Shown here piece by piece: positions 1 to 6,452 of a stretch of 6,653 bases of DNA (position 1 is its first letter; every line of letters begins with the position of its first letter). Source of the stretch: Gemmatimonadota bacterium. Its GTDB lineage: Bacteria; Gemmatimonadota; Gemmatimonadetes; Gemmatimonadales; Gemmatimonadaceae. Location: positions 1-6,653 of the forward strand of contig JARIET010000165.1 of the NCBI GenBank assembly GCA_031127185.1, given 5' to 3'. The notes beneath the pieces are model-generated. The model was not told the DNA's origin, did no database searches, and saw only the letters and a program-made list of their open reading frames with translations. The position numbers and the translations under genes were made by a program.

Positions 1-1804
1 GTCGGGCCACGCCGACATCCACGCCGGCAGGTCCAGCTATCGAGTCGATGGTGTTGACGATGAAACTCCCGGGGCCGAGCAGATTCTGCCCGTAGCCGCG
101 CACGGAGTTCTGGCCGCCACCATAGAAACGTTCCGAGGGCGGGAGCAGGAACGAGCGATCGGCCGGTGCCATCACCGCGCCGATCTGCACGCGCGCGGCA
201 GCGGTGAACCACGGGCCCAGGGTTCCGTACGAAGCCACTTCGGCCACGACGCGTCCAAAGTCGATGGGAAGCAGCTTGCCAATCGACGCGTGGCCGTACT
301 TGGCATCCACTGACCAGCGTAACCCCCGCATGGGATCGTCAGTCGGCAGCAGGGGGTTCCGGGCGAACGATGTCGTGAACGTATGCATCGGCGACCGCAG
401 CACGAAACTGGCGACGTCTTCCAGTCGGCAAAACCCGAATCGCGTGCACGACACGGCGCGGTCGGCACGCGTGCGCGAGTCCGTGTAGGCGTACTGCACC
501 GATGCGCTCACCTGCTGCGCAATCGTGTGCGTGGATGTGGCGAGTGCGCCCAACTCAGTCGTCTGCTCGTAGGCTCCTACGGCCGAACGGCGTTCGCTGA
601 ACAGCGTCAGGTCCGGGAGCCAGCGCGCCCCGCCGATCGTGGGCAATCCGCGCAGCCGCAGCGTGGCGCCCGTGTAGTAGTTGAGCTGCTGGCTGAAGGG
701 ATCGTTGCGCACGCGCGACGCGCAGAGTGGTTCCAGTCCGCTCACATTGCCCCCGAGCCCGATCTTCGACACCCGGCCATTGAGCTCAAGCCTGTGGCCC
801 AGGCCGAGGAAGTCCTGCTCCACGAAACGTCCCTGGGTACGAAAGCAGTCGAGCGTTCCCCAGCCAGCCGTCGTGCGGGCGCGCCTGCGGGCCCCCTCCA
901 CGAGGCTGACCGCCATGGCGATCGTGTCTCGCGCTGCGCCGGTGGCACCGGTCGCGGCGGCGGTGTCGACCCTTACCTGGCTGAAGAGTTCGAGCGCCGC
1001 GATTTCCCGCTGTCCATCACTGATGCGCCGCGCGCTGAACGGCTCGCCAGGCCGAATGGCGAAGGCTGCACGGACCGCTTGCTCGCTGACGGCCGGGCTG
1101 GCACCACTTGCCTTGACCTGTATGCTCACGCTGCCGATGTACGTCAGGGGACCGGGGGCAAACGTCATGCGCACGGTGCCGCGCCGCGTCGCACTGTCGC
1201 CCGAGATCTGCACGACGCGCGGTCGGGCCCGGGCATGCCCGTTGTCGCGCAGCAGCGCTTGCACCGAGTCGGCGACCGCGTTCACCACGGAGTCGTCCAG
1301 CGGCTGCCCGACCAACCGTCGGATCAACGCGCCGGAGTCCGCCACTGCTGCGGGAAGTCCCGTCACAGTCACAGTAGCAATCGCGACCGGCGTGCCCTCA
1401 CGAATGTCGAAGATGACGCGCGCGCGGCGGTCGCCATGCCGCTCCACCCGGCCGGTGACGCGCGCGGCAATGAACCCGCGATCGCGATAATCCGACTCGA
1501 TGTTGGTCGCGTCTTCCACGACGTCAGCGGAATCGAGGCAGGTGAGCGGTCCGATCTTCCAACCGAACCACCGACGGAATATCCCCGTGCGTTCGGTGAC
1601 GGGGATCGGCGCGATCAGGCTTGCGGGCAGCTGCTTGATGCCCCGAAACGTGACAGCGTCCACCATCGGGTGCAGGCGCGTGCATGGGTTTCGCTGCGCA
1701 CCCGCCGTGGCCGGACTTGCCGCAAGAATGTTCACGCCGACGAGCAACGCTGCGCGCGCGAACAGTCTCCCTTGCTTCGGGTGTGTATCAGCGACGCCAG
1801 TCAC
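1..1804 (-). CDS. Omp85-superfamily (BamA/TamA-like) outer-membrane assembly protein, 3' end outside window
   Basis: An open minus-strand frame of 601 codons with no stop runs off the left edge, so the C-terminus is missing. From a GTG at 1804 the product has a signal peptide: basic residues K10, R13 and R17, a hydrophobic stretch at about 18-34, and AGA|Q as a likely cleavage site after residue 36. Three POTRA-like repeats follow (about 48-140, 141-224, 225-305), the first ending FDIREGTPV. The barrel opens with TTAGWG and QDFLGLGHRLEL, and the Omp85 L6 signature ERFYGGGQNSVRGYG lies at 558-572. Family members insert barrel proteins into, or translocate proteins across, the outer membrane. 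Three POTRAs resemble TamA more than the five of BamA, but that is not decisive. The GTG start is chosen because it is the first usable codon after an in-frame TAA (1814-1816) and gives a good signal peptide; no clear Shine-Dalgarno precedes it. Six cysteines (41, 89, 320, 361, 453, 459) are notable. Confidence 0.9.
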   Translation of the reverse strand, partial: MTGVADTHPKQGRLFARAALLVGVNILAASPATAGAQRNPCTRLHPMVDAVTFRGIKQLPASLIAPIPVTERTGIFRRWFGWKIGPLTCLDSADVVEDATNIESDYRDRGFIAARVTGRVERHGDRRARVIFDIREGTPVAIATVTVTGLPAAVADSGALIRRLVGQPLDDSVVNAVADSVQALLRDNGHARARPRVVQISGDSATRRGTVRMTFAPGPLTYIGSVSIQVKASGASPAVSEQAVRAAFAIRPGEPFSARRISDGQREIAALELFSQVRVDTAAATGATGAARDTIAMAVSLVEGARRRARTTAGWGTLDCFRTQGRFVEQDFLGLGHRLELNGRVSKIGLGGNVSGLEPLCASRVRNDPFSQQLNYYTGATLRLRGLPTIGGARWLPDLTLFSERRSAVGAYEQTTELGALATSTHTIAQQVSASVQYAYTDSRTRADRAVSCTRFGFCRLEDVASFVLRSPMHTFTTSFARNPLLPTDDPMRGLRWSVDAKYGHASIGKLLPIDFGRVVAEVASYGTLGPWFTAAARVQIGAVMAPADRSFLLPPSERFYGGGQNSVRGYGQNLLGPGSFIVNTIDSIAGPAGVDVGVAR

Positions 1805-1813
1805 CCACGCAAG

Positions 1814-1840
1814 TTACCGGCGGGAGACGCCTACCTCCAT
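1814..1840 (-). other. Possible eight-codon leader ORF between hrpB and the Omp85 gene
   Basis: Within the 44-base gap an ATG at 1840 reads MEVGVSRR then TAA. It is in the same frame as the Omp85 gene, whose GTG start lies nine bases beyond the stop codon. A GGAGG sits inside this ORF (about 1833-1837), roughly 28 bases from the GTG and too far to act as its normal ribosome binding site. It could be a translated leader that couples ribosomes to the GTG, or simply chance. No homology or good ribosome binding site supports it. Confidence 0.15.
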
Positions 1841-1848
1841 GGCAGCGC

Positions 1849-4374
1849 TCAAGCCGGCCGTCGCGGTTTGGCGCGTTTGGTGGCGGGCGCGGCGCGAGGG
1901 TCCTCCGGCCACTCATGCCGCGGATAGCGGCCGCGCATCTCTTTCCGGACCTCGGCATATGAGCCTGCCCAGAACCCTGGAAGGTCGCGTGTGACCTGCA
2001 GTGGGCGCCCCGCCGGCGACAACAGATGGAGTGTGAGCGGCACACGCCCGTCGCTGACACGCGGGGTTTCCGCCGTGCCATACAGCTCCTGCATGCGCAC
2101 CGAGAACGCGGGAGCCGCGGGATTGCTGTAGTCCACCGGGATCCGAGACCCCGTCGCCATCTCGATGTGGGCGGGGGCGAATCGGTCGAGCTGCGCGCGC
2201 AAGCGGCCGGGCACGCGCGAGAGCAACGCGCCAGCAAGGTCAGTCCGGCCGAGATCGCTCCAGCGACGGAGCTCGGCGAGGGCCGGCGCCAGCCATTGGT
2301 CGGCGTCGGCGTCGAGCGCGGAATCAGACACATCGGGCCACGCCGGGTCGAGTGTGTGCACAAAGGCGAGGCGTTCGCGCATCCTGCGCCCCGACTCGCT
2401 CCACGGAAGCGCGGCCGTCCCGACCTCGCGGACCCGCGCGGCGAACGCCGCCGCGCTCACCGCGGAATCCGTCACGCGCTGCGAATGTTCGGCGAGCACG
2501 AGGGCGCCGAGCGTGCGGCGTACGGTGGCGAGTACAGCGCCACTGGTGTCGTCGAATCCAACACTGCGCGTTTCGACAATCTGGCCGCTGAAGAGTCGTT
2601 CCACGGCGCCGGCATCCAGTTCGGCGGCGAGGTACACACGTGCATCGTCGCGCTTGCCGTCGGTATCAGCGATGGCCAGCCAGGCGGCGCCGGCGAGTGG
2701 CGAAGCCTCCGGCACCAGCGCTCCGCGGCCATTGCGCATCCGGAACCGGCCCCGCTTTCCGGCTGCCCGTGCCACCCGGTCAGGGTAGGCAAGGGCGACC
2801 AGTTCGGCGGCCGCGCTCGCATCGTCACCATCCGCACGGCGAGCAGACCCGGCCTGGGCCGACCCGCCCACGCGATCGGTAATACGGCGGGCCTCGTCGC
2901 GCAGGCGGTGCAGTCGGCTTTCATCCACGCGGACGCCCGCGATTCGGCCATCGCCGCGAAGCAGCGCAACGCGGGTGCCGATGTCAGGATCGGCGTCGGC
3001 ATCGCCGCGGACGATGATATCGCGGTCACCCAGAAGCGCGGCAATGAGACTCGCTAAAGCGACGCCTCCGCGCTCGGCGCCACGCACCACGAGGTGGGCG
3101 AGCCGTGGATGCAGGCCAATCTCGGCAATCCGCGATCCGTGGGCGGTAGCCCGTCCGTCCGCGGTCATCGCGTCGAGTGCCACCAACAGGTCCCGCGCCT
3201 GAGCCAAGGCTGCCGGCGGCGGTATGTCCAGCCAACGCAGCGCGGCCACATCGGTAATCCCCGTCAACGCCAACTCGAGCGCGAGCGGGGCGAGATCCGC
3301 GCTCAGGATTTCCGGCGTGCGCCGCGCGAGCAGCGCCGCGTGTTCGGCTTGGCTCCAAAGACGATAGCAGACCCCCGGCGCCGTGCGTCCGGCGCGCCCC
3401 GCGCGTTGCACGGCCGCGTCTTGTGTGACGCGAACGGTCTCCAGCCGCGACATGCCCGATTGCGGATCGAACCGCGGTACCCGCGCGAGCCCCGAATCGA
3501 CCACGGCTCGGACACCTTCGATCGTCAGGCTGGTTTCGGCAACGGACGTTGCCAGCACGATCTTTCGCCGCCCCGGCAGAGCAGGGGCGATCGCCGCATC
3601 CTGCTCATCGCCAGTCATCGAACCGTGCAGCGAAACGATGCGAACGGCATCTCGGGCCCAGACACCATCCAGCGCGTTGGCCACCCGCCGGATTTCGCCG
3701 GCCCCGGGGAGGAAGACAAGCACATCGCCGTCCGTCTCGTCGATGGCGCGGCGAACCACGCGGGGGACCGCGTCGACCGGCCGCACGCCCGCGTGGGGTG
3801 GCGCCCAGCGGGTGTCCACCGGGAATGCCCGCCCTTTGGCCGTGACAATCTCGGCGCCGCCCAGCAATGCTGCGACACCGGCCCCATCGAGCGTGGCCGA
3901 CATCACCAGCAGCCGAAGGTCTGGCCGTACCAGCTCGGCGGTATGGAGCGCGAGCGCAAGCCCGGTGTCAGCGACTGCACTGCGCTCGTGAAACTCGTCA
4001 AAGATCACGGCGGCAACGCCGTCGAGCGTCGGGTCAATCACCAGCATGCGCGTCAGCACACCCTCGGTGACGACTTCGATGCGCGTGCGCGGCCCGACAC
4101 GGGTCTCGCCGCGCACGCGGAACCCCACGGTCTCGCCCACTGCGTCGCCATGGAGCAGGGCCATCCGTCGCGCGGCCGCCCGTGCCGCGAGTCGGCGCGG
4201 TTCGAGCACGATGATTTTGCCGTGCGCGGCCCACGGTTCGCCCAGCAGTGCAAGTGGAACGACCGTCGTCTTGCCCGCCCCCGGCGGAGCCTGCAGCACC
4301 GCTCGCGCCCCCGCATGAAGCACCTCGCGGAGGAGCGGCACGACGGCATCGATCGGGAGGGGCGCTCGCAGCAT
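1849..4374 (-). CDS. hrpB: ATP-dependent RNA helicase HrpB (DEAH-box family)
   Basis: The product is an 841-residue helicase of superfamily 2 (DExH), close to the roughly 810-825 residues usual for HrpB. Visible motifs in order are: PPGAGKTT (30-37, motif I, ATP binding), LEPRRLAARAAA (57-68, Ia), DEFHERS (126-132, motif II), SAT (159-161, III), FLPGAGEI (221-228, IV), ATSVAETSLTIEGV (275-288, V) and QRAGRAGR (323-330, VI). The C-terminal HrpB-specific domain is recognisable from VRMQELYGTAETP, GRVPLTLHLLSPAGRPLQVTRDLPGFW and VRKEMRGRYPRHEWPEDP. HrpB is a cytoplasmic NTPase presumed to remodel RNA; its exact cellular role is poorly defined in most bacteria. The ATG at 4374 is chosen because family similarity begins there (MLRAPLPIDAVVPLL). 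An upstream in-frame ATG at 4497 would add 41 unrelated residues overlapping lspA. It is divergent from lspA and ends 44 bases before the Omp85 gene, which is probably cotranscribed. Confidence 0.97.
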   Translation of the reverse strand: MLRAPLPIDAVVPLLREVLHAGARAVLQAPPGAGKTTVVPLALLGEPWAAHGKIIVLEPRRLAARAAARRMALLHGDAVGETVGFRVRGETRVGPRTRIEVVTEGVLTRMLVIDPTLDGVAAVIFDEFHERSAVADTGLALALHTAELVRPDLRLLVMSATLDGAGVAALLGGAEIVTAKGRAFPVDTRWAPPHAGVRPVDAVPRVVRRAIDETDGDVLVFLPGAGEIRRVANALDGVWARDAVRIVSLHGSMTGDEQDAAIAPALPGRRKIVLATSVAETSLTIEGVRAVVDSGLARVPRFDPQSGMSRLETVRVTQDAAVQRAGRAGRTAPGVCYRLWSQAEHAALLARRTPEILSADLAPLALELALTGITDVAALRWLDIPPPAALAQARDLLVALDAMTADGRATAHGSRIAEIGLHPRLAHLVVRGAERGGVALASLIAALLGDRDIIVRGDADADPDIGTRVALLRGDGRIAGVRVDESRLHRLRDEARRITDRVGGSAQAGSARRADGDDASAAAELVALAYPDRVARAAGKRGRFRMRNGRGALVPEASPLAGAAWLAIADTDGKRDDARVYLAAELDAGAVERLFSGQIVETRSVGFDDTSGAVLATVRRTLGALVLAEHSQRVTDSAVSAAAFAARVREVGTAALPWSESGRRMRERLAFVHTLDPAWPDVSDSALDADADQWLAPALAELRRWSDLGRTDLAGALLSRVPGRLRAQLDRFAPAHIEMATGSRIPVDYSNPAAPAFSVRMQELYGTAETPRVSDGRVPLTLHLLSPAGRPLQVTRDLPGFWAGSYAEVRKEMRGRYPRHEWPEDPRAAPATKRAKPRRPA

Positions 4375-4436
4375 GGAGTGAAACCTACGCCCGGCACAGC
4401 GGCGTATTACGCACACCGCTCCGGAGCCTGATCCCC
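4375..4436. promoter_or_regulatory. Divergent hrpB/lspA intergenic region with central palindrome
   Basis: This 62-base region must hold the promoters of both divergent genes unless they lie inside the coding sequences. Near its centre is the perfect palindrome GCGTA-T-TACGC (4402-4412). It contains TATTAC on the plus strand (4405-4410) and TAATAC on the minus strand (4409-4404), both fair matches to a -10 element. No convincing -35 box is present at 17 bases on either side. A shared symmetric -10, or a small operator, is possible; this is inference. Confidence 0.35.
4423..4426 (+). promoter_or_regulatory. Ribosome binding site deciding the lspA start
   Basis: GGAG lies 10 bases before the GTG at 4437. 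It supports that codon over upstream in-frame starts that would lie within the antisense of hrpB. Confidence 0.6.
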
Positions 4437-4958
4437 GTGATTGCCAGTTCCGCACGACCTGCTGCCAAGACCATCGCATTTTGGTCCGCACTGGCAATCG
4501 TGGCTTGCGGCGACTTCGTCACGAAGCGCATCGCTGAGGCCACGCTGGCTCTCCAGGTCCCACATCCGGTGGTTGGCGACTGGGTGCGATTCACATTGCT
4601 CTACAACACCGGTGCGGCGCTCAACATCTCGCTTGGCGAGTTCTCACGCGTCGGGCTGTCGGCCGTTGCACTGGCGATGATGGCCGTCCTGTACCGGATG
4701 TACCGCCAGACGGCAGCGCACGACGCCTGGCACGCAGTCGCCTTGGGGCTGATTGCCGGCGGTGCGTTGGGGAACCTGGTCGACCGCATTCGATCGGCCA
4801 GGGGCGTGGTCGACTTCATCGATGTGGGTTCGACAGGCTGGCGGTTCTACACCTTCAATGTGGCGGACGCCGGGGTGACCATAGGGGCCGTCCTGCTTGC
4901 GGCGCACATCCTCCGGCGCCCGTCTGCGGACCCGCCCGGTTCGCGGTATCTTTCCTGA
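4437..4958 (+). CDS. lspA: Lipoprotein signal peptidase LspA (signal peptidase II)
   Basis: The product is a 173-residue inner-membrane aspartyl protease that cleaves the signal peptide of diacylglyceryl-modified prolipoproteins before the lipobox cysteine. It is the usual length for LspA. Family motifs are CGDFVTK (24-30), LLYNTGAALNI (54-64), GGALGNLVDR (108-117) and VVDFIDVGSTGWRFYTFNVADAG (124-146). The catalytic aspartates are D116 and D144. Four hydrophobic segments are visible at about 13-24, 70-86, 98-112 and 145-158, as expected. The GTG start at 4437 has GGAG upstream and gives a normal N-terminus. A longer in-frame reading from 4248 adds 63 proline- and arginine-rich residues antisense to hrpB and is unlikely. 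A methionine-free start and the L of NTGAAL, where many homologues have F, are minor variations. It probably heads a unit with the next two genes, 25 bases downstream. Confidence 0.96.
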   Translation: MIASSARPAAKTIAFWSALAIVACGDFVTKRIAEATLALQVPHPVVGDWVRFTLLYNTGAALNISLGEFSRVGLSAVALAMMAVLYRMYRQTAAHDAWHAVALGLIAGGALGNLVDRIRSARGVVDFIDVGSTGWRFYTFNVADAGVTIGAVLLAAHILRRPSADPPGSRYLS

Positions 4959-4966
4959 CCTTCATT

Positions 4967-4974
4967 AGGTGGAG
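4967..4974 (+). promoter_or_regulatory. Ribosome binding site for the Tat-exported DsrE-like gene
   Basis: AGGTGGAG ends nine bases before the GTG at 4984, an ideal spacing. It overlaps the alternative GTG at 4969, which therefore has no site of its own. This favours 4984 as the true start. Confidence 0.65.
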
Positions 4975-4983
4975 AATCCGCCC

Positions 4984-5688
4984 GTGTCCGCGAAGAATTC
5001 GCCTCGTCGCCGCTTCATCGCCAATGTGATCGGTGGCACTGCTGCCCTAGCCGCGACCGGCGCTGCCGGCGCCTCCGAGATCCTCACTCAGCAGCAGGCG
5101 CCGGGCGGGATTCCCTCGTATCCACCGCCGCAAGGCGGATGGGATCTCAAGTGGACGGAACGCATCGAGAAGGCGCGATATCGCGCAGTATTTGATTCGG
5201 CAAACATCGAAGACGGCCTCGCCATGACGAACGCGCAGGTCTACATGGCCGGCTACAAAGAGGTGTACAACGCCACCGATGCGGAAATGGCCGTTGTGCT
5301 CGTCTTCCGCCATCAGGCCATCCAGGTGGTGCTCAGTCACGCGCTCTGGGAGCGCGCCATGTTTGGGGAGTCGCTCAAGGTCAACGACCCCGCCACCAGC
5401 GCACCGGCCATGCGCAACCCGTTTCTCGGGCGGTCGGTGTCCGATGGCGTGCCTGCCCGACCGGGCCAGCTCGACGGCCTGATGGCGCGCGGCGCGATTG
5501 TGCTGTGTTGCAACCTCGCGCTCATGCGCGCCGCGGGGCAGTTCGCACGGGCGCAAAACGTGCCGGTTGACGAAGCTCGCCAGATCTTCATTGACAGTCT
5601 CGTCCCGGGCGTGATCCGCCAGACGAATGGGGTGTTCTCGGTGGCGCGCGCGCAGGCGGCCGGCGCGCAGTTCATCAAGTCCACCTGA
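4984..5688 (+). CDS. Tat-exported DsrE/DsrF-like protein of unknown function
   Basis: From the GTG at 4984 the product is 234 residues. The N-terminus has a twin-arginine signal, PRRRFIA (7-13), followed by a weakly hydrophobic alanine/glycine stretch (14-30) and an AGA|S-type cleavage site, so export of the folded protein through Tat to the periplasm is likely. The mature part recalls exported DsrE-like proteins: RYRAVFDSANIEDGLAM (66-81, first strand and helix), AVVLVFRHQAI (103-113), ALWERAMFGESLKVNDPAT (120-138), APAMRNPF (140-147), ARGAIVLCCNLAL (168-180) and SLVPGVIRQTNGVFSVARAQAAG (205-227). C175-C176 are its only cysteines, at a place where such homologues often have one. DsrE-fold proteins commonly relay sulfur, but no activity can be assigned here. 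The family call is from remembered pattern, not a search. The gene sits between lspA and a methyltransferase with short gaps and no terminator. It has no lipobox, so it is not a lipoprotein. An alternative start is the GTG at 4969. Confidence 0.8.
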   Translation: MSAKNSPRRRFIANVIGGTAALAATGAAGASEILTQQQAPGGIPSYPPPQGGWDLKWTERIEKARYRAVFDSANIEDGLAMTNAQVYMAGYKEVYNATDAEMAVVLVFRHQAIQVVLSHALWERAMFGESLKVNDPATSAPAMRNPFLGRSVSDGVPARPGQLDGLMARGAIVLCCNLALMRAAGQFARAQNVPVDEARQIFIDSLVPGVIRQTNGVFSVARAQAAGAQFIKST

Positions 5689-5705
5689 CCGCCCGTCGTT
5701 CGCCG

Positions 5706-6335
5706 ATGCCAACTCGTCGGAAGAAGGGCGCCGGCGCTCTCGCCAAGTCGTATGATCGCGCCTATTTCGACCGGTGGTATCGCGACCCGCGCCGGCGCGT
5801 GGCCACCGGCGCCGACGTGTCACGAAAGGCGCGCCTGGTGGTCGGCATTGCCGAAGCCCTCCTGCAGCGCCCTGTGCGCTCCGTCCTCGATATCGGCTGC
5901 GGCGAAGGCGCCTGGCGGCAGGCGCTCCGGTCGCTGCGTCCAGGGATCCGGTATGTGGGAGTGGACTCGAGCGCCTATGTGGTCGCTCGCTTCGGTAAGA
6001 TCCGAGGCATTCGCTACGGCACCTTTGGCACCCTGGCCACGTCAGAACTCGACGGGCCATACGACCTTGTGGTGTGTTGCGATGTACTGCAGTACGTGAG
6101 CACCCCCGAACTCTCCCGTGGGCTGGGTGCTGTAGCCGGGCTGCTGGACGGCGTGGCCTATCTCGAGGCGTACACGAGCGCCGACGACGTGATTGGCGAC
6201 CGCCGCGGCTGGCACCATCGGCCTCCCGCGTTCTACCGGCGGGCCTTCACCAAGGCCGGACTGACCAGCGTCGGAATGCACTGCTGGGTGGGTGAGTCAC
6301 TGCGTCCTGCCACGGCTGCGCTGGAACGGGCCTAA
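5706..6335 (+). CDS. Class I SAM-dependent methyltransferase, substrate unknown
   Basis: The 209-residue product carries the Rossmann-type methyltransferase core. Motif I is VLDIGCGEG (60-68, SAM binding), the acidic residue ending strand 2 is D87 in YVGVDSS, and the post-motif strand is YDLVVCCDVLQYV (119-131). The N-terminal SYDRAYFDRWYRDPRRR (15-31) is a conserved-looking substrate or cap segment placed before the core. The C-terminal HHRPPAFYRRAFTKAGLTSVG (170-190) matches the usual final helix and strand. It is a small soluble cytoplasmic enzyme; nothing in the sequence tells whether the acceptor is a metabolite, lipid, protein or RNA. The ATG at 5706 is 17 bases after the preceding stop and lacks a clear Shine-Dalgarno, so translation may depend on coupling to the upstream gene. 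It is likely the last gene of the unit beginning with lspA. Confidence 0.88.
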   Translation: MPTRRKKGAGALAKSYDRAYFDRWYRDPRRRVATGADVSRKARLVVGIAEALLQRPVRSVLDIGCGEGAWRQALRSLRPGIRYVGVDSSAYVVARFGKIRGIRYGTFGTLATSELDGPYDLVVCCDVLQYVSTPELSRGLGAVAGLLDGVAYLEAYTSADDVIGDRRGWHHRPPAFYRRAFTKAGLTSVGMHCWVGESLRPATAALERA

Positions 6336-6342
6336 CACCGCA

Positions 6343-6371
6343 GCGGTCGGAGGGCTCCCGCGGAGGACCGC
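6343..6371 (+). terminator. Possible GC-rich hairpin after the methyltransferase gene
   Basis: GCGGTC (6343-6348) is matched by GACCGC (6366-6371), and GGAG-GG-CTCC lies inside (6349-6358). It begins eight bases after the stop codon. No T-run follows, so it is not a canonical intrinsic terminator; it may be a Rho-assisted end, a 3' stabilising hairpin, or chance in GC-rich DNA. The rest of 6336-6447 holds only the ArsR promoter region. Confidence 0.3.
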
Positions 6372-6401
6372 GCGCGACGTGAACGGCAACGCGCCGCCGG
6401 C

Positions 6402-6430
6402 TTGACCCCCGTCGCCCGACTGATTAGCCT
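6402..6430 (+). promoter_or_regulatory. Candidate sigma-70-type promoter of the ArsR gene
   Basis: TTGACC (6402-6407) matches five of six -35 consensus bases. It is followed after exactly 17 bases by TAGCCT (6425-6430), which keeps the TAnnnT core of a -10. The transcription start would fall near 6437-6438, about ten bases before the ATG, giving a very short leader. This agrees with the lack of a Shine-Dalgarno before 6448. Confidence 0.5.
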
Positions 6431-6452
6431 TTCATCCGGATATACGGATGAA
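6431..6452. promoter_or_regulatory. Palindromic operator over the ArsR start codon
   Basis: TTCATCCG (6431-6438) and CGGATGAA (6445-6452) form a perfect 8-bp inverted repeat around the spacer GATATA. It begins directly after the predicted -10 and covers the predicted transcription start and the ATG (6448-6450). Dimeric ArsR-family repressors bind imperfect or perfect palindromes of this size at their own promoters, so autorepression is the simplest reading. Confidence 0.6.

Noticed and set aside
383..1927. Long plus-strand open frame of 514 codons
   Set aside because: It lies antisense to the Omp85 gene, whose minus-strand frame has a signal peptide, POTRA repeats and VRGYG. The plus-strand reading is arginine/alanine-rich with no recognisable domain, a usual artefact of GC-rich codon use.
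2026..4431. Plus-strand open frames of 343 (2026-3057) and 445 codons (3094-4431)
   Set aside because: They are antisense to hrpB, which has every helicase motif in the minus frame. Their compositions are those of mirrored GC-rich coding sequence.
4248..4436. Upstream extension of lspA to 4248
   Set aside because: The added 63 residues are low-complexity and antisense to hrpB, whereas GTG 4437 has a well-placed GGAG and gives a family-sized protein.
4375..4497. Upstream extension of hrpB to ATG 4497
   Set aside because: It would overlap the lspA start and add 41 residues without family similarity; ATG 4374 starts at the conserved N-terminus.
4984..5688. Idea that the exported DsrE-like protein is a lipoprotein substrate of the adjacent LspA
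   Set aside because: There is no lipobox cysteine near the signal-peptide end; its first cysteine is residue 175.
5047..6060. Minus-strand open frame of 337 codons
   Set aside because: It spans parts of two well-supported plus-strand genes and the gap between them, and its product is arginine-rich without motifs.
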